Origin: Cypionkella sp.
Lineage (GTDB): Bacteria; Pseudomonadota; Alphaproteobacteria; Rhodobacterales; Rhodobacteraceae
NCBI RefSeq assembly: GCF_028290025.1
Contig: NZ_JAQGKQ010000113.1
Span: 1-64,000 of the forward strand
DNA length: 64,000 nucleotides
Direction: 5' to 3'
The position numbers were made by a program, and so were the translations under genes. Of the stretch, positions 17,429 to 25,455 are shown in pieces. The notes below the pieces were generated by a model. It saw nothing but the letters and a program-made list of their open reading frames with translations. It had not been told where the DNA came from and searched no databases. Numbering within the stretch: the stretch's first letter is position 1; each line of letters starts with the position of its first letter.

Positions 17429-17579
17429 AAGGTGTGGAACGAGGGACAGTAAACAGGCATAGCGAGAGTTCCGGCTCGCGTGATGATGATATGGATACCA
17501 CAGGAACGGATTAAAGAGGCGGTCGCGAGATTGTGATGTTGGTCGCGTGGCGAGCCTAGGGGCGCTGCCCCCGACCCTG

Positions 17580-17603
17580 GGATATTTGAGCACAGAGGAT
17601 GAC
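17580..17603 (+). repeat. 24-bp dispersed repeat, copy G
   Basis: GGATATTTGAGCACAGAGGATGAC differs by one base from the copies at 14841 and 7317. It sits about 50 bases past the rlmB stop. Confidence 0.65.
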
Positions 17604-17655
17604 AATTTGATAAAGTTTAGCGAATGTTCAGATAAAGTTTTGCGAATCGTTGGGC

Positions 17656-18441
17656 TTAGCGCGTTGCCGCTGCATAAAGGCCAACGGCGGCGGCGTTTGA
17701 GACGTTGAGGCTGCCGAACTCGCCCACGAAAGGGATGCGGGCGATCATATCGCAGGTCTCACGGGTTTTCTCGCGCAGGCCCGGACCTTCAGCGCCCAAC
17801 ACCAGCGCCACCGGGCGTTTGCCAACCGTTGCCATCGCCTCGGAAAGCTCCAGCGTGCCATCACCATCAAGGCCGACCAAAGTGTAGCCCATCGCCTTTA
17901 ACTCAAGCATCGCCTCGGCGAGATTGGCGACTTTCAGGTAGGGCTGACGCTCCAACGCGCCGCTGGCGGTTTTTGCCAGAGCCCCAGTTTCGGGCGCTGA
18001 ATGGTGACGCGGCGCGACCACGGCACGCGCACCAAACACCTCAGCCGAGCGCAGGATCGCGCCAACGTTATGCGGGTCTGTGACACGGTCGAGCAGCACG
18101 ATCAGCGGCTCGCCTGCGCCGGAGATCGCGATATCGGCAAGCTTGCCCCAGTTCAGCGCCTTCACTTCAAGCGCCGCACCCTGGTGCACCGAGCCTTCGT
18201 CAATCGGCACCGAAAAGCTGCGCGGATCGGTCAGTTCGGGCTGCATTTTGGCAAAAGCCACGGCTTCTTCCAACTTGTCCAAAGCGTTTTTGGTGACAAC
18301 CAGCCGGATTTTTTCACGCGCCGGGTTCATCAGCGCATCACGCACGGCATGCAGGCCAAACAGCCAAACGGTCTCGCGCGCCTCGGCCCGACGATTGCGT
18401 TCTTTATCGACAATCCAAGTTGGTTTTTTCTCACCCGACAT
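17656..18441 (-). CDS. rlmB: 23S rRNA 2'-O-ribose methyltransferase (SpoU/TrmH family)
   Basis: The 261-residue protein has an N-terminal L30e-like RNA-binding domain (W-L-F-G-L-H-A-V-R-D-A-L) and a C-terminal knotted SPOUT domain with the three SpoU motifs: L-L-D-R-V-T-D-P-H-N-V-G-A-I-L-R-S, L-V-L-G-A-E-G-P-G-L-R and S-L-N-V-S-N-A-A-A-V. It methylates a ribose in 23S rRNA, or possibly tRNA, using SAM. It is divergent from the adjacent tRNA-Tyr gene. Confidence 0.88.
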   Translation of the reverse strand: MSGEKKPTWIVDKERNRRAEARETVWLFGLHAVRDALMNPAREKIRLVVTKNALDKLEEAVAFAKMQPELTDPRSFSVPIDEGSVHQGAALEVKALNWGKLADIAISGAGEPLIVLLDRVTDPHNVGAILRSAEVFGARAVVAPRHHSAPETGALAKTASGALERQPYLKVANLAEAMLELKAMGYTLVGLDGDGTLELSEAMATVGKRPVALVLGAEGPGLREKTRETCDMIARIPFVGEFGSLNVSNAAAVGLYAAATR

Positions 18442-18543
18442 CGCGTATCAGCCTCATATCATGCGGGCGTGACAATGCGGGCTGCGGGGTTTGGGCGCAA
18501 GGCGAAAGCTGGAGAAATCCGAAGCCGCAGCGCCGATCCACCC

Positions 18544-18570
18544 TTGACGCCCGCTTGGGGCTTCGCTAAT
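18544..18570 (+). promoter_or_regulatory. candidate promoter of tRNA-Tyr
   Basis: TTGACG at 18544-18549 and GCTAAT at 18565-18570 are 15 bases apart and end 12 bases before the tRNA 5' end. Confidence 0.5.
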
Positions 18571-18582
18571 CACCGCCGCAGT

Positions 18583-18666
18583 GGGCGATATGCTGCAAGG
18601 TGCGGCAGCGGACTGTAACTCCGCCGAGGCGACTCATGCTTGGTTCGATTCCAAGATCGCCCACCA
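18583..18666 (+). tRNA. tRNA-Tyr (anticodon GTA)
   Basis: An 84-base class II cloverleaf can be drawn. The acceptor GGGCGAT pairs with ATCGCCC. The D arm is GCTG/CGGC. The anticodon stem GCGGA/TCCGC carries loop CTGTAAC, so the anticodon is GTA. A long variable arm GAG-GCGA-CTC follows, then T arm CTTGG-TTCGATT-CCAAG. Discriminator A and an encoded CCA end the gene. The long variable arm with GTA identifies bacterial tRNA-Tyr. Confidence 0.93.
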
Positions 18667-18799
18667 TCTTTCCTGAATATGACGGCAGACCAAGGGCTTA
18701 GGCTCTGGCTTGTCATTTGGGCTGCAAACCTTTGCCGCCTATTTGCGGGCGGGCAGCCTTTGCGCTAGGCTCTGCCAACATTCGGATCAGGAGCCTTTC

Positions 18800-19591
18800 A
18801 TGCGGTCTTATACCTTCAGCCACGCCATCACCCGCAAACCCTCAACCAGCATTATTGCGGGCTTGCGCGCGGTGGATACTGGCACGCCGGATCTGGCGCT
18901 GATGCTGACGCATCATGCGGATTACATCGCGGCTCTGCGCGCGACTGGCGCGGAAGTGGTCGAGCTGGAGGCGATGCAGGCGTACCCGGATTCGGTGTTT
19001 GTCGAGGACACTGCTTTATGTCTGCCCGAGGGGGCGGTGGTGATGCGGCCCGGTGCGGCGTCTCGGCTGGGCGAGGCCGCCGAGATGGCACCGCATCTGG
19101 CAGCACTTTACGTCGATGTCCGCCGTATCGAGGGCGACGACAGCTTCATTGAGGGCGGCGATATTCTGACGACTGAGACGGAGATTCTGGTTGGGCGGTC
19201 AGCGCGCACCAATGCCGCAGGGGTCGCGGAACTGGCGCGGTTGGTGGCGGATTGGGGCTATAAACTGCGCGAAGTTTTCACGCCGCCGGGAGTGCTGCAT
19301 TTCAAAACTGATTGCTCGCTGCTGGATGGCGAGACGATCCTATCGACCAAACGGCTGGCGGATTCGGGCTGCTTTGAGGGGTATAAGGTGATACATGTCG
19401 TCGATGGCGAAGAAGCCTGCGCCAATTCGATCCGGTTCAACGATCTGGTGATCATGCCAGCGGGCTTTCCAAAAACCCGTGCGGTGTTGCAGCAGGCCGG
19501 CTATAAAGTGCAGGAAATCGGCAATACCGAATGCGCCAAGATTGATGGCGGCATGTCGTGTCTGTCGCTGCGGTTCACGCCAACGCGTTGA
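18800..19591 (+). CDS. dimethylarginine dimethylaminohydrolase (DDAH) family amidinohydrolase
   Basis: The 263-residue pentein-fold enzyme contains the substrate loop P-D-S-V-F-V-E-D-T, the E-G-G-D region, the catalytic His in V-L-H-F-K-T-D and the nucleophilic Cys near the C-terminus in G-G-M-S-C-L-S-L-R-F. DDAH hydrolyses methylated arginine to citrulline and methylamines; arginine deiminase-like activity is possible. CAGGAG precedes the ATG at 18800. It is flanked by gaps of 133 and 169 bases in which I see no gene. Confidence 0.88.
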   Translation: MRSYTFSHAITRKPSTSIIAGLRAVDTGTPDLALMLTHHADYIAALRATGAEVVELEAMQAYPDSVFVEDTALCLPEGAVVMRPGAASRLGEAAEMAPHLAALYVDVRRIEGDDSFIEGGDILTTETEILVGRSARTNAAGVAELARLVADWGYKLREVFTPPGVLHFKTDCSLLDGETILSTKRLADSGCFEGYKVIHVVDGEEACANSIRFNDLVIMPAGFPKTRAVLQQAGYKVQEIGNTECAKIDGGMSCLSLRFTPTR

Positions 19592-19760
19592 TTTACGCTC
19601 AGACCGAGGCTGTCAGCCCGCGCAGCGAAGGCCAGACAATTCATAAGCAACAATTCCTCCTTTTGCTTTTGCTGCCGGGAAAACTGGTTTAGGATGAAAT
19701 AATAACGAGTAACGTGGGTTTAACACCCTTGGTAAACGGGGGCGTCCCCGCGAGAGTAGC

Positions 19761-20765
19761 ATGACCGATCAAAAACCTGTGCGGCAAGTGTTCAATATCG
19801 TCGCTGTGGTGCAGTCGGGGCGGCTTCAATATGAAGCACTGCTGCTGGCCGCGTCGTTGCGGGCAACCAATCCCAATTTTGCAGGCAAGCTTTATCTGGC
19901 CGAACCGCAGCAAGGCGGGGCCTGGTCGAGATCGCCCAGCGTGACTGACCCGGCTGTGCGCGCCATGCTCGCGGAACTCGGGGCGGAAATCCTGCCGTTT
20001 GAGGCGGTGCATTTCGGGCAAAACTATCCGCACGGCAATAAGATAGAGGCGCTGGCGGCGCTGCCGGATGAGCCGTTTTTGTTTCTGGACACCGATACGC
20101 TGATTACCGGTGATTTCGATGCTGTCGGCTTTGATTTCGCGAAACCCTCGGCGTCGATGCGGCGTGAGGGGACTTGGCCTGCGCAAGAGCTGTATGGGCC
20201 GGATTTGGCTACAAGCTGGAAATCGTTGTATGATGCGTTTGGGCTCGACGGCTTTGAGCAGACGCTCGACGAGAGCCAGCCGCAGAATTACTGGCAGCGG
20301 TTCATGTATTTCAACGCAGGCTGGTTCTTCCACGCCAGCCCGAAGGCATTTGGGCAGCGGTTTTTGGAATATGCGCTGCGCATCCGCGACAATCGGCCTG
20401 AGGTTTTGGAGTGCCAGGAGATTTTCCCCTGGCTGGATCAGATCGCGCTGCCTTTGGTTATTCATGCGTTTGGTGGCGGGCGGCCGGGGCCGGCGCTTGC
20501 GGGTTTGGACGGCGCTGTGACCTGCCATTACCGCACCTTGCCGCTGCTTTACGCGCGCGAGAGTGACAGGGTGGTTGAGGTGTTGGAAGATGTGGCGTCC
20601 AAGCAAGAGTTGCGGCGGATCTTGCGCGACTACGAACCGATCAAACTGATGATTTATCAAAACCGCGGCCGCAAGGTGCGGGCGCTGTTTGACCGCGAAG
20701 ACCTGCCCCGGCGCGAGCAGGCGATCAGGTTTGTGCTGAAACGCGAAGGGCTTTGGCTGCGCTAG
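19761..20765 (+). CDS. putative glycosyltransferase-like protein (GT-A fold)
   Basis: The 334-residue soluble protein has a GT-A-like layout: an N-terminal alpha/beta region (F-N-I-V-A-V-V-Q-S-G-R-L), N-K-I-E-A-L, then F-L-F-L-D-T-D-T-L-I with the DxD-type metal motif near residue 113, and a downstream Y-F-N-A-G-W-F-F segment typical of nucleotide-sugar enzymes. The C-terminal third (R-R-I-L-R-D-Y-E-P onward) is basic and unassigned. No substrate or partner is evident, and it stands alone between DDAH and cyd genes. Confidence 0.55.
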   Translation: MTDQKPVRQVFNIVAVVQSGRLQYEALLLAASLRATNPNFAGKLYLAEPQQGGAWSRSPSVTDPAVRAMLAELGAEILPFEAVHFGQNYPHGNKIEALAALPDEPFLFLDTDTLITGDFDAVGFDFAKPSASMRREGTWPAQELYGPDLATSWKSLYDAFGLDGFEQTLDESQPQNYWQRFMYFNAGWFFHASPKAFGQRFLEYALRIRDNRPEVLECQEIFPWLDQIALPLVIHAFGGGRPGPALAGLDGAVTCHYRTLPLLYARESDRVVEVLEDVASKQELRRILRDYEPIKLMIYQNRGRKVRALFDREDLPRREQAIRFVLKREGLWLR

Positions 20766-20771
20766 GCGCGG

Positions 20772-20897
20772 TCAATCGTCATCGCCGTCAAGATCGCCGA
20801 TTTTGCGGCTGTCTTCCTGCATCTCTAGCCACATCGCGTTAACCACCGCAAACATCGCAGCCAGCGGCAGACCCAGCATCCAAGCGAAATACCACAT
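20772..20897 (-). CDS. cydX: cytochrome bd oxidase small subunit CydX
   Basis: This 41-residue ORF begins M-W-Y-F-A-W-M-L-G, has a single transmembrane helix and then N-A-M-W-L-E, the invariant CydX/YbgT signature, ending in an acidic tail. CydX stabilises the haems of the CydAB oxidase in the inner membrane. It lies 14 bases downstream of the cydB stop and is easily missed by gene finders because of its size. Confidence 0.92.
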   Translation of the reverse strand: MWYFAWMLGLPLAAMFAVVNAMWLEMQEDSRKIGDLDGDDD

Positions 20898-20911
20898 TTT
20901 CAGTTGCCCTT

Positions 20912-22075
20912 TCAGTAGAGGCCGTCAGAGTTGTCCGAGATATGCGTGTCGGTGACTTTGCCCCACAGCACTTTGTAAACCCAAGCGGTGTAAAGCAGGA
21001 TGATCGGCAGGAAGATCGCCGTGACCACCAGCATGATGAACAACGTCAGATGCGAGGATGAGGCGTTCCACACCGTCAGCGACGATCTCGGGTCGGTGGA
21101 TGATGGCAAAATGAACGGGAACATCGTCAACCCGACAGAGGCGATCATACCGAAGATCGCCATTTTGGACGCGAGTAAGGTTGAGACTTCGCGCCCCGCC
21201 CGCAGGCCAAGATAGGCCAGCAGACCGCCCGCCACACCCATGATCGGCGCGATCGCAATCCACGGGCGCAGCGCGTAAGCGTCCATCCAGCTGCCGCCTT
21301 TCGTTACCGCAAAGTGCAGCGGATTTGACGGGCCGTCAGTGACGAAATCCCCGTCGATCTGATAGCCGTCAAAGCCGTAGGCCAGCCACAGCCCCAGCCC
21401 GATATAGCCCGCCACCGCCACCAAGGCCGCGATAGAGCCAATGCTGCGTGCGCGGATTTGCACCGGGCCTTCGGCTTTCAGCGTCAACCAAGCCGCACCG
21501 TGCATCACCAGCATCGACAGCGAAAGAATACCACACGCCAATGCGAACGGGTTGAGAAGGCTGAGGAATTTCATATACCACACGCCCTCGTAGATCGCGT
21601 GCAGATCGTCGGTGAAATGAAACGGCACGCCTTGCAGCACATTGCCAACTGCCACGCCGAAGATCGTCGCAGGCACCGCGCCGCCAGCAAACAGCGCCCA
21701 ATCCCAAGTCGCCCGCCAGCGCGGGTCATCGCGTTTGGAGCGGTATTTGAACGCCACCGGCCGCACGATCAGCGCCGCAAGCACCACCCACATCGCAAGG
21801 TAAAACCCCGAGAACGACACCGCATAAAGCGGCGGCCATGCGGCAAAAATCGCACCGCCGCCAAGGATAAACCAAACCTGATTGCCTTCCCACACCGGGC
21901 CAACTGTATTGATCGCGATGCGCCGCTCGTTGTCGGTTTTAGCGACAAAGGGCAGCAACGCACCCACCCCCATATCGAAACCATCGGTCAGCGCGAAGCC
22001 GATCAACAGCACCCCAACCAGCACCCACCAGACCAGCCGCAGAGTTTCATAGCTGAGAAGTTCGTTGAGTATCAT
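20912..22075 (-). CDS. cydB: cytochrome bd ubiquinol oxidase subunit II
   Basis: The 387-residue integral membrane protein has about eight or nine hydrophobic helices and typical CydB blocks: W-W-V-L-V-G-V-L-L-I-G-F-A-L-T-D-G-F-D-M-G-V-G near the start, N-T-V-G-P-V-W-E-G-N-Q-V-W, and F-P-F-I-L-P-S-S near the end. With CydA it reduces oxygen to water using quinol. ATG at 22075 fits the conserved start M-I-L-N-E; the upstream extension is not conserved-looking. It follows cydA by four bases. Confidence 0.95.
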   Translation of the reverse strand: MILNELLSYETLRLVWWVLVGVLLIGFALTDGFDMGVGALLPFVAKTDNERRIAINTVGPVWEGNQVWFILGGGAIFAAWPPLYAVSFSGFYLAMWVVLAALIVRPVAFKYRSKRDDPRWRATWDWALFAGGAVPATIFGVAVGNVLQGVPFHFTDDLHAIYEGVWYMKFLSLLNPFALACGILSLSMLVMHGAAWLTLKAEGPVQIRARSIGSIAALVAVAGYIGLGLWLAYGFDGYQIDGDFVTDGPSNPLHFAVTKGGSWMDAYALRPWIAIAPIMGVAGGLLAYLGLRAGREVSTLLASKMAIFGMIASVGLTMFPFILPSSTDPRSSLTVWNASSSHLTLFIMLVVTAIFLPIILLYTAWVYKVLWGKVTDTHISDNSDGLY

Positions 22076-22079
22076 CGCG

Positions 22080-23690
22080 TTACTCCCCTGCCACAGCAAT
22101 TGGATCGGCGGTCCTGCGACCAACCAAGCGGGCCTCGTGGCGCTGCATCCAAGCCTCGGTTTCCGCCACCTCAAGGAACGGGCCTTTGCGAATGTATTTC
22201 AGCATCAGCCCCATCTCGATCACGAACAGCACCGAATAAAAGATCACAAAGCCCGCCAGCGTCAGCCCGACCTCTGTCATCGACAGCGCAGAGACCGACA
22301 TCGCGGTGGGCAGCACGCCATCCACCGTCCACGGCTGGCGGCCATATTCGGCAACAAACCAACCCATTTCGGCGGCAATCCACGGCGTTGGGATCATCCA
22401 GACTGCGAGATGCAGAGCGGGTCGTGGAAATTGCATCCGCTTGAACGAGGCGCGGTAGAAGAAGTACATCATCGTGCCGATGAAGGCGATGCCAAGCCCC
22501 GCCATGATGCGGAACGCCCAGAACAGCGGCCAAACCGTTGGCACCGTATCATTGGCGGCCAGCTTGATCTGCGCTTCGGTAGCTTGGCGCGGATCGTCGA
22601 TATATTTGCGCAGCAGCAGCGCAAAACCGAGATCGGCAGAGTGTTGTTCGAAGGTGTCTTTCACCGCTTGCGGCGTCGCATCACGTTCGGCCCGCAGCGT
22701 CAGCAGCGCGTCATAAGCGATGATGCCGGAACGGATGCGAACCTCTGCCTGCTCGACCAATTCGGAAATACCGGGGATTTCGGTGGTCAGCGACCGCGTG
22801 CCGATCAGCCCCATCACGAACGGAATATGGATGGCATAATGCGTCTCACGCGCTTCCTGATCGGGAAAACCGAACGCTGTGATCGCAGCGGGCGCCGCTT
22901 CGGTGTGCCACATGCCCTCAATCGCTGCGAGTTTCATCTTCTGGCTGTGGGTGGCGTTGTAACCAGACTCGTCGCCTAGCAGCACCACCGAGAACGCCGA
23001 GGCCAGCCCGAACGCCGCGGCCACCGCGATGGAACGCCGCGCGAGTTCGATGTGCCTACCGTGCAGCAGATACCATGCCGAGACGCCCAGCACGAAAACC
23101 GAAGCCGTGACATAGCCCGCCGAGACGGTATGAACAAACTTCGCTTGCGCCACTTCGTTAAACAGCACGGCCCAGAAATCGGTCATTTCCATCCGCATCG
23201 TCATCGGATTGAATTCGGCGCCCACCGGGTCTTGCATCCAGCCGTTCGCGATCAAAATCCACAGAGCCGAAAAGTTGGAGCCGATGGCGACCAGCCACGC
23301 TACGGCTAAGTGTTGTATTTTGCTGAGTTTATCCCAGCCGAAGAAAAACAGCCCAACGAAGGTGGCCTCTAGGAAGAACGCCATTAGCCCCTCGATGGCG
23401 AGGGGGGCACCGAAAATGTCGCCAACGTACTGGCTGTAATAGCTCCAGTTCATCCCGAATTGGAATTCCATCGTGATGCCGGTGGCGACGCCGATGGCGA
23501 AATTGATGCCAAACAGCGCACCCCAGAATTTGGTCATCTGTCGCCAGATCGGGCGGTTGGTCATCACATAGACCGTCTCCATCACCGCGACGATGATCGA
23601 CAGTCCGATGGTAAGCGGGACGAACAAAAAGTGAAACATCGCGGTGGTGGCAAACTGCAACCGCGAAAGCTCAACGATACCGAATTCCAT
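22080..23690 (-). CDS. cydA: cytochrome bd ubiquinol oxidase subunit I
   Basis: The 536-residue subunit carries the haem ligands and quinol site. Visible features are S-R-L-Q-F-A-T-T-A-M-F-H-F-L-F (haem His), E-G-L-M-A-F-F-L-E-A-T-F, K-L-A-A-I-E-G-M-W, a P-D-Q-E Q-loop entry and F-R-I-M-A-G-L-G with the haem b558 Met. The Q-loop is of the long E. coli bd-I kind rather than the short CIO kind. The start at 23690 has CAGGAG upstream. It is the third gene in the cydDCABX order, 127 bases after cydC. Confidence 0.95.
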   Translation of the reverse strand: MEFGIVELSRLQFATTAMFHFLFVPLTIGLSIIVAVMETVYVMTNRPIWRQMTKFWGALFGINFAIGVATGITMEFQFGMNWSYYSQYVGDIFGAPLAIEGLMAFFLEATFVGLFFFGWDKLSKIQHLAVAWLVAIGSNFSALWILIANGWMQDPVGAEFNPMTMRMEMTDFWAVLFNEVAQAKFVHTVSAGYVTASVFVLGVSAWYLLHGRHIELARRSIAVAAAFGLASAFSVVLLGDESGYNATHSQKMKLAAIEGMWHTEAAPAAITAFGFPDQEARETHYAIHIPFVMGLIGTRSLTTEIPGISELVEQAEVRIRSGIIAYDALLTLRAERDATPQAVKDTFEQHSADLGFALLLRKYIDDPRQATEAQIKLAANDTVPTVWPLFWAFRIMAGLGIAFIGTMMYFFYRASFKRMQFPRPALHLAVWMIPTPWIAAEMGWFVAEYGRQPWTVDGVLPTAMSVSALSMTEVGLTLAGFVIFYSVLFVIEMGLMLKYIRKGPFLEVAETEAWMQRHEARLVGRRTADPIAVAGE

Positions 23691-23764
23691 AATACGCTCC
23701 TGCTGACCGGGCATCCCGATTTAGCTTGCGACAGGGCCCCCGTATCTGCCCCCCGGAGATGTGG

Positions 23765-23794
23765 TCCCGGTGATCTGGCCCCGGTGATCTGGAA
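23765..23794 (+). repeat. 14-bp direct repeat between cydA and cydC
   Basis: CCCGGTGATCTGG occurs twice in tandem in the 127-base gap between cydC and cydA. It is too short to assign a role. Confidence 0.5.
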
Positions 23795-23817
23795 AGTTCC
23801 ATATCACGAAAAGGCAT

Positions 23818-25455
23818 CTAAGGTAGAGTGAGCACAATGTCAGCCCATTCGAGCTCTGCAGGGCGATGTGACGCAGTCAGGATCGCGGCCTCGGGCAGAT
23901 AGCGGCGGATGCCTTGCAGGACCGCGCGGGCGGTGGCGGTGTCGATGCCCTCGGTCGGCTCATCCAGCAGCAAAAACTTCGGGCGGCGCAGCAGTGCGCG
24001 GGCAAGGGCGAGACGGCGGGCCTCACCACCCGAGAGGCCGGAGCCTTTCGGTCCGAGTTGGGCGTCGAGACCGCCTTTGGCGCGGATGGTCTGATCAAGC
24101 GCCACGGCAGTCAGCGCCGCCCAAAGGCTCGCGTCGTCAGCATCAGGGGCGGCGGGGTGCAGAGCTTGGCGAATGCTGCTCCCCATCAGCGTGGTGCGCT
24201 GCGGCACAAGGGTCAGTTGGGCGCGCAGGGCGGTTTCGGAACAGTCGGTTAGGCTGTGGCGGCCAAGCCAGATGGTTCCGGTTGAGGGTGTCAGCAAACC
24301 CGCCGCGAGGAGGAGGGCTGTGGATTTGCCCGCGCCGCTGGGTCCAGCGAGGACTACGGTTTCGCCGGGGTTCAGCGTGAGCGATAGCGGGCGCAAGCTG
24401 GGCCGAGACGCGCCGGAGCGGTGGAAACTGACGGCATCCAGGCGCAGGGTGGTGGCCGTCAGCGAGGTTTGCGGTTGCACTACGGGCGCGGACAGGCCCG
24501 CAACCACGCGGCGGGCGGCGAGCACCATGCGGCCGATCTCGGCTACCGCGCGGCGCAAGGGTGCGATGGTTTCGTGCAAGGCGAGGGCCGCGAAGAACCC
24601 CGTCGCGGCCAGCGCGGGGCTAAGTTGGCCGCGTTGGGCGAGGCTCATGCCGATTGCCAAGGCCGCAGTCGCAAGCCCGGTGCCAAGGCAAGACAGCGCC
24701 AAGCCCGCGCGCCGCTCAATCCGGTCTTGCGCAATGCGGTCGGCTTGTCTGCGCGTATCAGCCGCCAGCACGCTATGCTTTTGCGCAACCAACTGACCGT
24801 AGATCGCGAGGTCTCCCCGCGCCTGCACCATATCAATAAAGCGCGCCCGGAAGGCTTGGGCTGCAAGTTCGGCGCGCCTTGACGGCACAAGTGCTGACCT
24901 GCCTGTCCAGATCAGTACCAACGCTCCGCCGCCGATAAACCCCAGCGCCAATGTCGCCGCAACCGTCAGTCCGACCAGCGCCCAAAGCACCGCGAAAGTC
25001 AGCAGTTGTGCGGCGATCCCGGCAAACAGCGGCAAGATCAGCCGCAGCGGCACACCATCGAGCGCGTCAATATCCGCTGTCAGACGGTTCAACAGTTGCG
25101 GCCCGCGCAACGCCATCAACCGATCATAAGGCGCGCTCGCATAGCTGCGCAGCAAGCGCACCCGCAGCGACGCGAACGCCCGCAACGTCGCGTCATGCGT
25201 CAGAACCCGCTCACCATAGCGCGCCGCCGTCCGGCCCAGCGCCAGAAACCGCACCAATGCCGAGGGGCGGAAGACATCGAACGTCGCCCCTGCCCCCGCC
25301 AAACCAGCAGCGGCTGCAGCGGTGATAAACCAACCTGACAGCCCGAGCAGGCTTACTCCGGCCAACAAAACCACCACGCTTAACGCAGCACCCCGTAACA
25401 GCGCCGTCCGCTGGTCGCGTAAGATCAGCGCAAACACCTGACATAGCGCGCTCAT
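23818..25455 (-). CDS. cydC: heterodimeric ABC exporter subunit CydC
   Basis: The 545-residue protein has an ABC exporter membrane domain (six helices in about the first 300 residues) and a C-terminal ATPase with Walker A G-P-S-G-A-G-K-S-T, signature L-S-G-G-E-A-R-R and Walker B F-L-L-L-D-E-P. CydDC exports glutathione or cysteine and is needed to assemble cytochrome bd. It overlaps cydD by four bases. Confidence 0.92.
   Translation of the reverse strand: MSALCQVFALILRDQRTALLRGAALSVVVLLAGVSLLGLSGWFITAAAAAGLAGAGATFDVFRPSALVRFLALGRTAARYGERVLTHDATLRAFASLRVRLLRSYASAPYDRLMALRGPQLLNRLTADIDALDGVPLRLILPLFAGIAAQLLTFAVLWALVGLTVAATLALGFIGGGALVLIWTGRSALVPSRRAELAAQAFRARFIDMVQARGDLAIYGQLVAQKHSVLAADTRRQADRIAQDRIERRAGLALSCLGTGLATAALAIGMSLAQRGQLSPALAATGFFAALALHETIAPLRRAVAEIGRMVLAARRVVAGLSAPVVQPQTSLTATTLRLDAVSFHRSGASRPSLRPLSLTLNPGETVVLAGPSGAGKSTALLLAAGLLTPSTGTIWLGRHSLTDCSETALRAQLTLVPQRTTLMGSSIRQALHPAAPDADDASLWAALTAVALDQTIRAKGGLDAQLGPKGSGLSGGEARRLALARALLRRPKFLLLDEPTEGIDTATARAVLQGIRRYLPEAAILTASHRPAELEWADIVLTLP

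Noticed and set aside
18667..18799. Mobile-element attachment site after tRNA-Tyr
   Set aside because: No second copy of the tRNA 3' end and no integrase gene are nearby.
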